Shown here piece by piece: positions 1 to 10,005 of a stretch of 64,000 bases of DNA (the stretch's first letter is position 1; each line of letters opens with the position of its first letter). The notes beneath the pieces are model-generated. The model saw nothing but the letters and a program-made list of their open reading frames with translations. It ran no database searches and was not told the origin of the DNA. The stretch lies in the NCBI RefSeq assembly GCF_018255755.1, contig NZ_CP073766.1, positions 4,834,501-4,898,500 on the forward strand, given 5' to 3'. This DNA comes from Chitinophaga sp. HK235 (GTDB taxonomy: Bacteria; Bacteroidota; Bacteroidia; Chitinophagales; Chitinophagaceae). A program made the position numbers and the translations under genes.

Positions 1-87
1 ATTAACAGCAATTTGCATAGATATTTCACTTGATGTGACAGCCTGCAAACCTACGCTATTTTGACATGCCGCAACAGTGATAATTTA

Positions 88-522
88 TCAGCCGGCCGAC
101 TTGTTGGTGATAAGGAATTCCACTGGCGTGGTAATGTTGGCCGTATTGCCCAATGATGCCAGGGTAAGTGTTACTTTATAAGTCTTTACCTCCTTGAGAT
201 GCCGGAGTGTAATATTGATCGTACCGGTGGTGGCATCTGGTATGGCATCCTGTGCCAGGGGAATGCCCGCAGGGTCTGTCACTACGTTCATGGTTACCCG
301 TACCCCTTTTTCCGGCATTTTGGAAGTGATCTTCACCTGAAAGGTAAAGGTGCTGTCCATTGCCACGTTGGCCTTGCCTGCCACCACTCCGGATAACTCC
401 AGCTTCAGGGCTTCTTCCTGAGTAGACGGAGCCGGATCTTCACCACCCTTCTTTTTTTTACAGGCAGTCAGTGCCAACAAGGCACCTATGAGAAACAAGG
501 ATAGATATTTTTTCAGTGGCAT
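88..522 (-). CDS. Small exported lipoprotein of unknown function
   Basis: The 144-residue product begins with a lipoprotein signal peptide: a basic start, a leucine-rich stretch and a lipobox LTAC with the Cys at residue 21, followed by a Lys run and a short acidic, Pro-rich linker. The rest, from about residue 38, is Val/Thr-rich and looks like a single beta-sandwich domain, but I do not recognise the family. It is probably anchored in the periplasm or on the outer membrane. It lies 44 nt downstream of the ABC permease on the same strand and could be co-transcribed with it; a functional link is only a guess. Confidence 0.8.
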   Translation of the reverse strand: MPLKKYLSLFLIGALLALTACKKKKGGEDPAPSTQEEALKLELSGVVAGKANVAMDSTFTFQVKITSKMPEKGVRVTMNVVTDPAGIPLAQDAIPDATTGTINITLRHLKEVKTYKVTLTLASLGNTANITTPVEFLITNKSAG

Positions 523-566
523 AACAAGGGTATATAAGATGAAATTACAATTTTATCATATGTAAA

Positions 567-1697
567 TCAAATTTTACTTCTCACATCCAGGGCATCCCGC
601 AAGCCATTACCTAACAGGTTGAAAGCCAGCACCAGCATCATAATAGCCACACCCGGCGCCAGCGCCAGCAGCGGGTTGTGTGTAATAATGAAATTGTAAT
701 TCTCTTTGATCATGAGACCCCAGGAAGGCTGTGGCGGTTGTACGCCCACCCCCAGAAAGCTAAGTCCCGCCTCCACCACAATAGCCGTAGCAAAGTTGCC
801 AGCCGCTACTACCATTACAGGCCCCAGGATATTGGGCAGGATATGTTTTACGATAATACGGGTATGTCCGTATCCCAATGCCCGGGCGGCTTCTACAAAT
901 TCCAGTTCCCGCAGGGCCAGTATCTGACCACGGATAATACGGGCCACCCCTACCCACAACGTCAGCCCCACGGCTATAAATACCTGCCAGAAGCCCTTAC
1001 CCAGCGCGAGTGTCAGTGCAAATACCAGCAGCAGCGAAGGCATAGACCACACCACATTTACCAGCCACATCACCATATCATCAGCCGTGCCTTTGAAATA
1101 ACCGGCTACAGCACCCATAAACACGCCTATAGTAAGGGAAATGATCACTGCAATACATCCTACGCCCAGGCTCACCCGGGTGCCTACCAGCAGCCGGCTC
1201 AGGATATCCCGGCCAAACTTGTCGGTACCCAGCCAGTAGGTAACCGGAAAGATGCGGTGGCGGACAATGTTTTCCTGCAATTGAGGTACAGAGAGTCCCG
1301 CTTCCTGCTGGCTGCCATACCAAACATCGCGGAGGTTATATTTTTCTTCCCGTGAGGTAGTCTCGTCTACATAACGCTGCACCAGCAGGGTGCTGTCTTT
1401 AAATTCCCAGGAACGGACAGGTGTCCATGTCATATCCGACTCCTGGCCGAATAATAATCGCTGAAAAAAAGAAACCCTGACCACCGGCTGCGCTTTTTTG
1501 ACTGCCAGCATATGAATACGGAAACCCGGATGCTGTCCTCCTACTTCGAGGACCATCCTGTTGGCATCGGGAGTGTTATCTGGAGCAATGATATAAGCGA
1601 AAAAACTGACTACTACCGCCGCTGCAATGACGATCAGGCCTGCCAGTGCACCTTTGTTTTTTCGCAGCCTTTTCCAGGCAGATTGAATATCGGACAA
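567..1697 (-). CDS. ABC transporter permease, OppC/DppC (oligopeptide) type
   Basis: The 376-residue inner-membrane permease has the DppC/OppC layout. There is one N-terminal membrane segment (about 17-39), a soluble insertion typical of Bacteroidota members (about 40-150), the conserved GTDKFGRDILSR entry motif (157-168), and a BPD_transp_1 domain to the C terminus with about five further segments. The EAA loop that contacts the ATPase is at about 269-288 (EAARALGYGHTRI). It would import peptides or similar solutes, but no partner permease, binding protein or ATPase is next to it, so the substrate is unknown. The next upstream gene is a glycosyltransferase 15 nt away. Confidence 0.92.
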   Translation of the reverse strand: MSDIQSAWKRLRKNKGALAGLIVIAAAVVVSFFAYIIAPDNTPDANRMVLEVGGQHPGFRIHMLAVKKAQPVVRVSFFQRLLFGQESDMTWTPVRSWEFKDSTLLVQRYVDETTSREEKYNLRDVWYGSQQEAGLSVPQLQENIVRHRIFPVTYWLGTDKFGRDILSRLLVGTRVSLGVGCIAVIISLTIGVFMGAVAGYFKGTADDMVMWLVNVVWSMPSLLLVFALTLALGKGFWQVFIAVGLTLWVGVARIIRGQILALRELEFVEAARALGYGHTRIIVKHILPNILGPVMVVAAGNFATAIVVEAGLSFLGVGVQPPQPSWGLMIKENYNFIITHNPLLALAPGVAIMMLVLAFNLLGNGLRDALDVRSKI

Positions 1698-1712
1698 CTG
1701 TAAAATAATTTT

Positions 1713-2855
1713 TTAGTTCACCTGCCGGCCCTTCCATTGGTAACTTCCAAACTTGCCCAGCCATCCGGCGAGAACAATATAAGGAATATGAAACAACTGT
1801 CCGGGGATAAACCATATCAATAAAGCTGTTTTACGGAAAAAGCCTGCTACCGGTACCAGGAAATAAAGCTCCAGTGTTACCTTCAGCAGCAGGAGAATCA
1901 GGAACGCAGGCCACCAATGTGGTACAAACAAAGCGATTGCCCCCAATACCAGCATACTTACATTAAAAAGATATACCAGTAACAACACCCAGGTAAGGCG
2001 TTTATCTTCATACTTGTCGGCTTTCGATGACCAGCGTATGCGCTGGTTCATAAATCCCTTCAGTGTATCTACCGGTAAAGTACGCACGATAGCCTCTTCA
2101 CTTTTAAGATACCTGACTCCATCAGGATAAGCGCTGTAGATCTTGTACATCAGCAGCATATCATCGCCGGAGGCGATATTATCGATCCCTGTAAAACCAC
2201 CTACCGCATGAAAAGCTGCTTTTTCATAAGCCAGGTTGGCCCCATTACACATAGTGCCCGATTTGAGCCAGGCCGCGGCACCCGTGATGCCTTGCATGGT
2301 GATGAAATCGAGCGACTGAAGTTTCATGAAGAAATTACGCTCCTTATAAAAGCTCACCGGCGCCGCGATAAATTTGGGCCGGTACGTTTCATAAAACTGT
2401 ACAATGGTTTCTATCCACCGGGGGCCCATCACACAGTCTGCGTCTGTAGTAACGATAAGGTCACCTTTAGCCCGGGCGATAGCCATGGCAATTGCTTTTT
2501 TCTTGTAGGAATTAAGCCGTTCATCTTTACTAAGCAGGTCCTGCATACGGAGCAGGTGAATGTTGGTAGCCGGAAAGCGGGTGATAATTCCGGCGGTATC
2601 GTCTGTGGAAAAATCATCTACAATGATCACTTCCAGCAGATCTGCCGGATAGGTTTGTTGTTGCAGTGATTTCAGCAGCGCCGGTACATTTTCAGCTTCA
2701 TCGCGTGCGGGGATAATAACGGTCACGCGGGTATTACCACCCGGTGACTGTGCAGGTACAAATTCCGGCAGTTTTCTCCAGCCAAGGCTGTACCACAACA
2801 TCAGTACGCCGTATCCAAGTGCCAGTCCGGTAACTATAATCAGGAAAAAATACAT
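1713..2855 (-). CDS. Family 2 glycosyltransferase, membrane-anchored
   Basis: The 380-residue protein has an N-terminal membrane helix (about 1-24), a GT-A fold and C-terminal membrane helices (about 286-375). Catalytic signatures are clear: VIIPARDE at 46-53, the VDD of the nucleotide-sugar site at 79-81, the TDADC metal-binding motif at 137-141, GDD at 230-232 and QRIRW at 271-275. The QxxRW motif marks processive or polysaccharide-type GT2 enzymes. It probably adds sugars to a lipid or surface polysaccharide at the cytoplasmic face. The start lies 5 nt after the stop of the hydrolase at 2861-3658, so the two are likely one transcript. The acceptor cannot be read from the sequence. Confidence 0.9.
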   Translation of the reverse strand: MYFFLIIVTGLALGYGVLMLWYSLGWRKLPEFVPAQSPGGNTRVTVIIPARDEAENVPALLKSLQQQTYPADLLEVIIVDDFSTDDTAGIITRFPATNIHLLRMQDLLSKDERLNSYKKKAIAMAIARAKGDLIVTTDADCVMGPRWIETIVQFYETYRPKFIAAPVSFYKERNFFMKLQSLDFITMQGITGAAAWLKSGTMCNGANLAYEKAAFHAVGGFTGIDNIASGDDMLLMYKIYSAYPDGVRYLKSEEAIVRTLPVDTLKGFMNQRIRWSSKADKYEDKRLTWVLLLVYLFNVSMLVLGAIALFVPHWWPAFLILLLLKVTLELYFLVPVAGFFRKTALLIWFIPGQLFHIPYIVLAGWLGKFGSYQWKGRQVN

Positions 2856-2860
2856 CCAGG

Positions 2861-3658
2861 TTAAATATTTGTTTTGATAATGGAGCCCAGCTCCTTTGAA
2901 ATCAGCTGATGCCCTTTTTCCAGCACCAGCATTTTACAGGTAAATGAACCGTCCATAAAGCGTGTACCCAGTACCGGTGGTATTACCCGGTCGTATTTCC
3001 CGAATATCAGGAGTGTTAAAACGTTGTAGCGGGACAGTAATTGTTTGCACTTCTTTTTATCCGGCATCATATGTCGCATGGTTGTCCATACGTTGTATAC
3101 CTGCAGTCTTTTTTCTGTTTTGTCCATCCGGTGCAGTGCGAATTTGTAAACGCTTTGATTAAGCAGTCCCAGTTTCCGCCATCCTTTCAGCAGCGTAAAA
3201 AATAATTGGGGATGATCAGTATTGTACTTGAAAAGTTTATTACCTATGCTGGTTTGAGTAACAAACATATGCCATGGATTGTTTCTGAGGCCATCTGCTG
3301 CCAGCATGATCAGGTGATCTATGCGACTGGTCATGGTTTCCACCAGGCAGAGTGCCAGTCGTCCGCCCATGCTGTAGCCCAGCAGTGAAAAACGTTCTTT
3401 GCCCTGCTGTTCCAGTACCAGCAGTATAATGGCTTCCAGATCGGCCTTTTCAAAAGGGCGTTCTTCATTCCATTTGGTTTCTCCATGTAAGGGCATGTCC
3501 AGTGCCACGACGGTGAATATATCTCCCAAACCGGCTGCCAGCGGGGCGAAGTGTGCGGCACTTTCACCAAATCCGTGCAAACAGATCAGCAGTTGCGGAC
3601 CTGTTCCGCTGCTGATTCCATGAAACTGGCTTTTAGCATATGGCAAATAGAAATCCAT
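2861..3658 (-). CDS. Alpha/beta hydrolase
   Basis: The protein is 265 residues from the Met at 3658; an in-frame Met four codons earlier is possible but gives no extra conserved sequence. It shows the HGFGES oxyanion-side motif (about 28-33), a nucleophile elbow GYSMGG with Ser near residue 96, a GKYDRVIPP acid-side motif and a terminal GH (EKGHQL) that supplies the catalytic His. This is the MenH/esterase-like branch of the fold, so the enzyme is probably a small-molecule esterase or C-C hydrolase. It is the first gene of a minus-strand run with the GT2 gene and is divergent from the acyl-CoA dehydrogenase. Confidence 0.87.
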   Translation of the reverse strand: MDFYLPYAKSQFHGISSGTGPQLLICLHGFGESAAHFAPLAAGLGDIFTVVALDMPLHGETKWNEERPFEKADLEAIILLVLEQQGKERFSLLGYSMGGRLALCLVETMTSRIDHLIMLAADGLRNNPWHMFVTQTSIGNKLFKYNTDHPQLFFTLLKGWRKLGLLNQSVYKFALHRMDKTEKRLQVYNVWTTMRHMMPDKKKCKQLLSRYNVLTLLIFGKYDRVIPPVLGTRFMDGSFTCKMLVLEKGHQLISKELGSIIKTNI

Positions 3659-3888
3659 AAGGGGGAACAATGATAGGGAAAAAACTTTGTCTTACCCAGC
3701 TTTGGGCGCAGGTTTTCCGGATACTGTTTCGGTTTTGTTAAAATATTCCCACTCCGGTAGGTAGCTATCCTGTCAAGTGCCCGCAGTGATGGCAACCAGT
3801 GGGGCAAGCGTTATAATAATGCAGGGAGGGCATGGTTTTATTTCAGCTTAATTCGGTAAATTACGGAAGTACCAAAAATCAGATAAAC

Positions 3889-5682
3889 ATGGACGCAACA
3901 GTAGAAAATAAGCAGGCGCTGAAAGGCGCAGAGTTCCTGGTAAAGGAAAGTGTTCCGGAAGATGTGTTTACCCCCGAAGATTTTTCGGAGGAACAGCTGA
4001 TGATCAAAGATATGGCCGACCAGTTCATCAGTAAAGAAATAACGCCGATCGTTGAGCGTATTGATAAACTGGAAGAGGGTCTGATGCCTTCTCTCCTGGA
4101 GAAAGCAGGTGAGCAGGGACTACTGGGTGCTTCTTTCCCTGAAGAATATGGAGGCCTGGGCAAAGACTTCGTAACCGCCACTATCATCAATGAAGGGCTG
4201 GGTGCCGGCCACTCGTTCTCTGTAGCTATGGCCGCCCATACGGGTATCGGCTCGCTCCCTATCCTGTATTTTGGTACAGAAGCCCAGAAACAAAAATATA
4301 TTCCAAAACTGGCTACCGGCGAAATGAAAGGCGCCTACGCCCTCACAGAACCGGATTCCGGCTCTGACGCCCTGGGAGCCAGAACTACCGCCAAACTCAC
4401 CGAAGATGGTAAATACTATGTACTGAACGGACAGAAAAGCTGGATCACCAACTCCGGTTTCGCTGATGTATTTACCGTATTCGCTAAAATCGATGGCGAT
4501 AAATTCACTGCCTTTATTGTGGATAAAGGTACTCCCGGATTTACCCTGGGTGCCGAAGAACACAAAATGGGCATCAAAGGCTCTTCTACCCGCCAGATCT
4601 ATTTCCAGGACGCCAAAGTACCTGTTGAAAACGTACTGGGCGTAATTGGCAAAGGACACCTGATCGCTTTCAATATCCTGAACATAGGCAGGCTGAAACT
4701 CTGTGCGGCCGCACTCGGCGCAGCCAAGAAGTGTATCACCACTTCCGTACAGTATGCCAATACCCGCCACCAGTTTAAACAGCCGATCTCCAATTTCGGC
4801 GCCATCAAACATAAACTGGCGGAAATGGCCATCCGTACCTGGACTTCAGAGTCTTCCCTGTTCCGCACCGCACAGCTCATCGACGAAAAAGAAAAAGAAC
4901 TGCTGGCTTCCGGCAAACCTTTCAACGAAGCCCTGCTGGGTGCCGCGGAAGAATATGCCGTAGAATGCGCCATCCTGAAAGTTAATGGTTCTGAAGTACT
5001 GGATTATGTAGTGGATGAAGGTGTACAGATACACGGTGGCAACGGCTTCAGCGATGAATACATCATCTCCAAAGCTTACCGTGACTCCCGCATCAACCGC
5101 ATCTTCGAAGGTACCAACGAAATCAACCGACTGCTCACTCTCGACATGACGCTAAAACGGGCCATGAAAGGCAAACTGGACCTGATGACCCCTGCCATGA
5201 ACGTGATGAAGGAACTGATGAGCATACCTGATTTTGGCAGCGACGATGAAAGCGCTTTCAGCAAGGAAAGAAAGATGATCACCAATTTTAAAAAGGCCAT
5301 CCTTATGACCGCTGGCGCCGCCGCCCAGAAGCTCATGATGAAGCTGGAAACAGAACAGGAAGTGCTGATGGACATCGCTGATATGGCCATCGAAACATTC
5401 GTGGCCGAAAGCGCCCTCCTGCGCCTCCAGAAACTTGTTCAGCATAAAGGAGAAGCCGCCGCCGAACTGCAGACAGACATCGTGCGTACCTACATCTACG
5501 ATGCCGCTGACCGTATCAACAAATCCGGTAAAGACGCCATCAACGCCTTCGCCGAAGGTGATGAACAACGGATGATGCTGCTGGGCCTCAAACGCTTCAC
5601 CAAAGCAGAACCTTTCAACGCAAAAGATGCCCGCAGAAGAATTGCGGACAAACTGATTGCTGAAAATAAATACATCTTCTAA
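3889..5682 (+). CDS. Acyl-CoA dehydrogenase with C-terminal extension
   Basis: The protein has 597 residues from the ATG at 3889, chosen because the upstream in-frame stretch is not conserved-looking. It contains the N-terminal helical domain, the middle beta domain with YALTEPDSGSDA and the WITNSGFADVF flavin-binding stretch, and the C-terminal helical domain. The catalytic Glu lies in the FEGTNEINR motif (about residue 409). At roughly 600 residues it has the extra C-terminal helical domain of VLCAD/ACAD9-like enzymes, which suggests membrane-associated oxidation of long-chain acyl-CoA with transfer of electrons to ETF. An imperfect palindrome follows the stop. No other beta-oxidation gene is adjacent. 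Confidence 0.93.
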   Translation: MDATVENKQALKGAEFLVKESVPEDVFTPEDFSEEQLMIKDMADQFISKEITPIVERIDKLEEGLMPSLLEKAGEQGLLGASFPEEYGGLGKDFVTATIINEGLGAGHSFSVAMAAHTGIGSLPILYFGTEAQKQKYIPKLATGEMKGAYALTEPDSGSDALGARTTAKLTEDGKYYVLNGQKSWITNSGFADVFTVFAKIDGDKFTAFIVDKGTPGFTLGAEEHKMGIKGSSTRQIYFQDAKVPVENVLGVIGKGHLIAFNILNIGRLKLCAAALGAAKKCITTSVQYANTRHQFKQPISNFGAIKHKLAEMAIRTWTSESSLFRTAQLIDEKEKELLASGKPFNEALLGAAEEYAVECAILKVNGSEVLDYVVDEGVQIHGGNGFSDEYIISKAYRDSRINRIFEGTNEINRLLTLDMTLKRAMKGKLDLMTPAMNVMKELMSIPDFGSDDESAFSKERKMITNFKKAILMTAGAAAQKLMMKLETEQEVLMDIADMAIETFVAESALLRLQKLVQHKGEAAAELQTDIVRTYIYDAADRINKSGKDAINAFAEGDEQRMMLLGLKRFTKAEPFNAKDARRRIADKLIAENKYIF

Positions 5683-5699
5683 GATTGGATGATGGACTG

Positions 5700-5749
5700 T
5701 TTGATGATGAGATGATGGTTTCTTCCCACTCCATCATCCCATCATCAAA
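5700..5749. repeat. Imperfect palindrome of GATG-rich units
   Basis: The 19-nt arms TTTGATGATGAGATGATGG (5700-5718) and its reverse complement with one mismatch (5731-5749) flank a 12-nt loop. It follows the acyl-CoA dehydrogenase stop codon and has no T-run, so it is more like an intergenic palindromic repeat or an mRNA-stabilising hairpin than a standard intrinsic terminator. Confidence 0.7.
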
Positions 5750-5818
5750 CATCTAAATCATTAAATACCAATCGCGCTCTCCTATTTCCCTCTTATCTTT
5801 ACATGATTACGCAGGGAT

Positions 5819-7555
5819 ATGAAGCAAGCATTGAAACTATTACTACAGACTGTTATTGCCATTGTAGTTCCCCTTTGGGCCAGCAGCCAGGCTTTTCTCC
5901 GGCTCAGCCAACCTTCCCGGGAACAAACCAATGTGAACACCGCCCGGCAGTTTATTGCCGGCAGGACGTGTACCGATTGCAAGGTCACCATCAACAATGA
6001 ACCGGTTTACGTATACAGCACCGGCACCTTCGCCGTTAAAAAAGAGCTGAAGGAAGGTAGAAACTCATTCACCATCACAGCAGAAGACACTACTAACGGC
6101 AAAACATACACGAAAAATATTACCTGGTATTATGCTCCGGTTCCTCCTCCCAGAGTTACCAGCAGCTTCCGGATAGATTTTGTGGAAATCTCTCCCAAAG
6201 GGAACCTGCAACTGTCTGTAGGAGATACCCTGCATGTAAAGATGAAAGGTTATCCCGGCGGGCATGCCAGCTGGTTCAACAATTCGCCCCTGCGCGAATT
6301 ACCAGCCGCTCAAACAGGAGGTGTACCCGGCTATTATGTTGGCAGCTACGCGTTGCAGCCAGCAGACTCCCTGCTGAACGGAAAAATACAGGTCAGGCTC
6401 TACAATGGCAGTGAAACAGCCATCTTAAACAGCACCTACCATTACAGCATGATGCGCCATGAGATACCGCTCACCGGCCGCACCATCGACAACATGACCT
6501 ACCTTACTTCCGCTGCTGAAGGCGACCGCCTCGGCCCGGATAAAATAGGTTATCTCGATAAAGACGTACTGCTCCACATCATAGGCAGGCAGGGCGATTA
6601 CTATAAAGTACGCCTCTCCTCCCAGCGGACAGCGTTTATCCCCGAACCACTGGTGGATACAGACATCCCGCAGGAACCCATGCCTGTCAGCATCGTCTCC
6701 GATGCCAAAGTATGGGGCGACGAAAAAGCAGACTATGTATCGGTAGCACTGTCAGATAAACTGCCCTATACATCCACCCAGATGGTGTCTCCGGGTAAAA
6801 TCATCGTTGACATTCACGGTGCCTACGCCGAAAACGGCATCAGCACGCAGCTCCAGGGTACCCGTGAAATCACCGGCCTACAATGGCAACAACCTACCCA
6901 TGACGTGCTCCGCATGGTGATTTCCCTCAAACACGCTCCCTGGGGATACCAGATTTATTATGAAAACAACCGTATAACGGTGAAGGTTAAACGCGTTCCG
7001 GCCAACCTGTCTCTACGCAATCTGGTGATCGGTATAGACGCAGGTCACGGCGGCAGCAATATGGGCTCTGTAGGCCTCACCGGCGTGTACGAAAAAACAC
7101 TTACCCTCAACCTCGCCCTGCAGCTGGAGGCTGCCCTGAAAAGAGAAGGCGCTACTATCATCATGTCGCGTACCACAGAAAGACTGGTGCCCAACGAAGA
7201 ACGCCTCTCCCTCTTCCGCCGCGCCGACCCCGACCTGCTGCTCAGTATACATCTCAATTCTTCCGGTAATCCCGTGGATGTTACAGGTACCGCCACCTAT
7301 TACAAACACCCGTTCTGCGAGCCGCTGAATGCCGCCATCCACAAGCGATTACTTGAAACAGGACTGAATGATTTCAAAAACAACGGCGACTTCAACTTCA
7401 TCCTCAATAACCCAACGGAGTTCCCGGACGCACTAATAGAAACCCTCTTCATCAGCAATCCCGGTGATGAGGAAAAAATACTTGAACCGCAGTTCCAGCA
7501 GGAAATCATCAACAAGATTGTGCAGGGCCTGAAAGACTATCTCAAAACCATGTAA
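5819..7555 (+). CDS. N-acetylmuramoyl-L-alanine amidase, exported (Amidase_3)
   Basis: The 578-residue protein has an N-terminal hydrophobic signal segment (about 5-25) and about 370 residues of beta-rich sequence that may bind cell wall or act in regulation. A zinc amidase_3 domain starts at about residue 400. Zinc ligands and catalytic residues are visible: His410 in IDAGHGG, the Glu of VYEK shortly after, His in LLSIHLNSS, and the catalytic Glu in ALIETLFISNP. It cleaves the bond between MurNAc and the stem peptide in the periplasm during division or remodelling. A purine-rich AGGG lies 5 nt before the chosen ATG; an ATG at 5803 is in another frame. A strong bidirectional terminator follows. 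Confidence 0.92.
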   Translation: MKQALKLLLQTVIAIVVPLWASSQAFLRLSQPSREQTNVNTARQFIAGRTCTDCKVTINNEPVYVYSTGTFAVKKELKEGRNSFTITAEDTTNGKTYTKNITWYYAPVPPPRVTSSFRIDFVEISPKGNLQLSVGDTLHVKMKGYPGGHASWFNNSPLRELPAAQTGGVPGYYVGSYALQPADSLLNGKIQVRLYNGSETAILNSTYHYSMMRHEIPLTGRTIDNMTYLTSAAEGDRLGPDKIGYLDKDVLLHIIGRQGDYYKVRLSSQRTAFIPEPLVDTDIPQEPMPVSIVSDAKVWGDEKADYVSVALSDKLPYTSTQMVSPGKIIVDIHGAYAENGISTQLQGTREITGLQWQQPTHDVLRMVISLKHAPWGYQIYYENNRITVKVKRVPANLSLRNLVIGIDAGHGGSNMGSVGLTGVYEKTLTLNLALQLEAALKREGATIIMSRTTERLVPNEERLSLFRRADPDLLLSIHLNSSGNPVDVTGTATYYKHPFCEPLNAAIHKRLLETGLNDFKNNGDFNFILNNPTEFPDALIETLFISNPGDEEKILEPQFQQEIINKIVQGLKDYLKTM

Positions 7556-7570
7556 TATATCAGCGAATAG

Positions 7571-7607
7571 AAAAGGGCTGACCAGCATAAACTGGTCAGC
7601 CCTTTTT
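7571..7607. terminator. Bidirectional intrinsic terminator
   Basis: A perfect 15-bp stem (AAAAGGGCTGACCAG with its complement), a 6-nt loop and A/T runs on both sides lie between the convergent amidase and M28 peptidase genes. It should stop transcription from either side. Confidence 0.9.
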
Positions 7608-7623
7608 AGTGATATGTGCTGTA

Positions 7624-9834
7624 TCAGCGGCCGCTCAGCGGCTGCAAATACTTTGTCAATCTGTCGATAGCGGCAGCTACTACCCCGATCTGTTCTGCTG
7701 CTTCTGACCAGCGACGTTGTTCAATAGCTTCCCGCACGCCCGGAACGGTTTTCACACCATAGCCGGTATAAAAGCCTGGCGCGTATAATGTATGTTTATA
7801 CCAGGCGCGGGATGGCAGCCCTTTTTCGTTCAACAGCTGCTGTTCGGCCTGATAGAGTATTTTGTTCAGCGCAGGATTACCTGCCAGCTGTTTATTGCTA
7901 CTGATAGCCTGGGTAATGGAGTCCAGCCCCGCCAGTGCGTTCTGCAGCGGAGAGAAGTCGATATAGGGCACCGGTACTTTAGCAACAGGAGGCAGCAGGT
8001 GTTTAGCCGTATCCGTAGCCAGCTGGTATTTGTTTTCCTTTACGAGCTGATTTTCCAGGGCGGTTGTTTCACGCATGTCTGTAGCCAGTTCTGTAAGCTC
8101 GCTGACATATCCGTTTACTGTTTCATACAGTTTGCGGAAGTCGAATGGCAGAACAACAGCATTGGCTATACGAAGAACAGTATGACCGGCTGTCTTTGAC
8201 AACGCTACTCCGTAGCTGAAGGTGGGATCTTTAAACCTTACATAGTCATCGTAAGAGTCGTAGATAGAGTGGTATTCCCCGCCGGCATCTTCACCGGAGA
8301 AGCCGAAGTCCAGAGAAGGTACGCCCAGGTGCTGCAGAAAGGAGGAATAATCTGATCCGGAGCCCATTGCGTTGATATTGATACCCTGGCGGGAAAGTTT
8401 CTCTTTTTTCTGCCTGGTAGTGGCGGCCCTGAGCACATCAGCAGCCTGGCGGCGGGCCAGGATACTGACATTGGTTTGTGGATCGGTGATATCGCGGGCC
8501 ACCTGGTTGACCAGTGTTTCCAGGGCATGAGAGCCGCTGGCGCCGAGGAAACCACGGCCGTTGCCATCAGAATTGATGTATACCACTGCTTTCTCCTGTA
8601 ATTCAGCAGCATGGTCTTCTGCCCATTCGGTAGAACCCAGCAGTCCGGGCTCTTCACCGTCCCAGGCGCAGTATACCAGGGTACGGCGTGGTTTGAAGCC
8701 TTCCCTGCTCAGCTGCCCGATAGCCTTAGCCTCTTCCAGCAGGGCAGCGAGGCCACTGATAGGGTCGGAAGCGCCGTTTACCCAGGCATCATGGTGGTTA
8801 CCACGCACCACCCACTGATCGGGCTCTTCAGCACCTTTTAATTTGGCTATCACGTTGTGACAGGGACGTATTTGCCAGTCGAAGGATAGTTTCAAATGTA
8901 CTTTGGCTTTTCCCGGACCGATATGATAGGTGAAGGGCAGCGCGCCACGCCAGGCTTCAGGTGCTACGGGTCCATCCAGTGCCTTGAGGAGTGGGGCCGC
9001 ATCATGATAACTGATAGGCAACACTGGTATCTTCAGCAGGTTAGGAGCCTGAAGGCGGTCCAGTCTTTTGGCGTTGGCAGTAGCTCCAATATTGGGCGTG
9101 AGCGGATCTCCGGGATAAATGACCATATCCATCACAGAGCCGCGCTGTACACCGTATTCATTTTTAAAGGCTCCCTGCGGGTATACGTCTCCGTTAAAAT
9201 AGCCGTCGTCTTTGGGATCGGAGTAGATGATACAGCCGATGGCGCCGTGTTCCTGGGCTACTTTGGGTTTGATACCCCGCCAGGAGCGGCCGTATTTGGC
9301 GATCACTATTTTACCCCGTACGTCTATACCGGCACGTTCCAGGTATTCATAATCTTCAGGCAGGCCGTAGTTGACAAATACCAGCGGAGCACTTACATCA
9401 CCGTCAGCACTCCAGGCGTTGTAGGTAGGCAGCTGGCCTTCCTGGCCGGAAGTGGCATCTTCTTTCAGGGCCGGCTCTTTCAGAAGAGCCTTGTAAGTAG
9501 TGGGGGAAGTCATTTCCAGCACCCGCTCTTTAGGCTTGGGAAACAACACCTGGTAAGTCACAATTTCCGCATCCCAGCCATAACTTTTAAAACGCTGCAG
9601 GATGTCTTCAGCCACCGCTTTGCCTCCGGCTGAGCTGATATGATGTGGCCTGGAAGACAGGGTTTTGATGGTTTCTCCGATGTGGCTGCTGCTGAGCTGC
9701 TGATCAAAACGGGCTTCCAGCTGCTGCTGGCGGGCTACTTCATTATCGGTATATCCCAGCATTTTTTTGTCTTGCGCCTGGGCTGTAGCACCCGCGCATA
9801 AACATAACGCCAGTAAAAAATGAGTTCTCATCAT
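7624..9834 (-). CDS. Exported M28 metallopeptidase, glutamate carboxypeptidase II-like
   Basis: The 736-residue protein has a signal peptide (about 1-20), a protease-associated domain (about 150-270), an M28 catalytic domain (about 325-560) and a transferrin-receptor-like dimerisation region at the C terminus. The two-zinc site is intact: His348 and Asp357 (GNHHDAWVNGASD), the catalytic Glu pair at 394-395 (WDGEEPGLLG), Asp423 (NSDGNG) and His522 (GEYHS). The length matches human GCPII (about 750 residues). It should release amino acids, probably acidic ones, from peptides in the periplasm. It is a single-gene unit facing away from the 10075 gene. Confidence 0.93.
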   Translation of the reverse strand: MMRTHFLLALCLCAGATAQAQDKKMLGYTDNEVARQQQLEARFDQQLSSSHIGETIKTLSSRPHHISSAGGKAVAEDILQRFKSYGWDAEIVTYQVLFPKPKERVLEMTSPTTYKALLKEPALKEDATSGQEGQLPTYNAWSADGDVSAPLVFVNYGLPEDYEYLERAGIDVRGKIVIAKYGRSWRGIKPKVAQEHGAIGCIIYSDPKDDGYFNGDVYPQGAFKNEYGVQRGSVMDMVIYPGDPLTPNIGATANAKRLDRLQAPNLLKIPVLPISYHDAAPLLKALDGPVAPEAWRGALPFTYHIGPGKAKVHLKLSFDWQIRPCHNVIAKLKGAEEPDQWVVRGNHHDAWVNGASDPISGLAALLEEAKAIGQLSREGFKPRRTLVYCAWDGEEPGLLGSTEWAEDHAAELQEKAVVYINSDGNGRGFLGASGSHALETLVNQVARDITDPQTNVSILARRQAADVLRAATTRQKKEKLSRQGININAMGSGSDYSSFLQHLGVPSLDFGFSGEDAGGEYHSIYDSYDDYVRFKDPTFSYGVALSKTAGHTVLRIANAVVLPFDFRKLYETVNGYVSELTELATDMRETTALENQLVKENKYQLATDTAKHLLPPVAKVPVPYIDFSPLQNALAGLDSITQAISSNKQLAGNPALNKILYQAEQQLLNEKGLPSRAWYKHTLYAPGFYTGYGVKTVPGVREAIEQRRWSEAAEQIGVVAAAIDRLTKYLQPLSGR

Positions 9835-10005
9835 AAGACGTTTAGATGTGTTGGTTGAAAAGAAAAGTTGGTATATCCAACAATATACAAATAGTCCACC
9901 ATACCAATAGGCTTTTTTTGAGCAAAAATCATCAACATAACTTTTAGTTATCCTTCATAATCATACGTTATAGGTCAAACAGTCCACTCAACCAGTAGAT
10001 TAATG

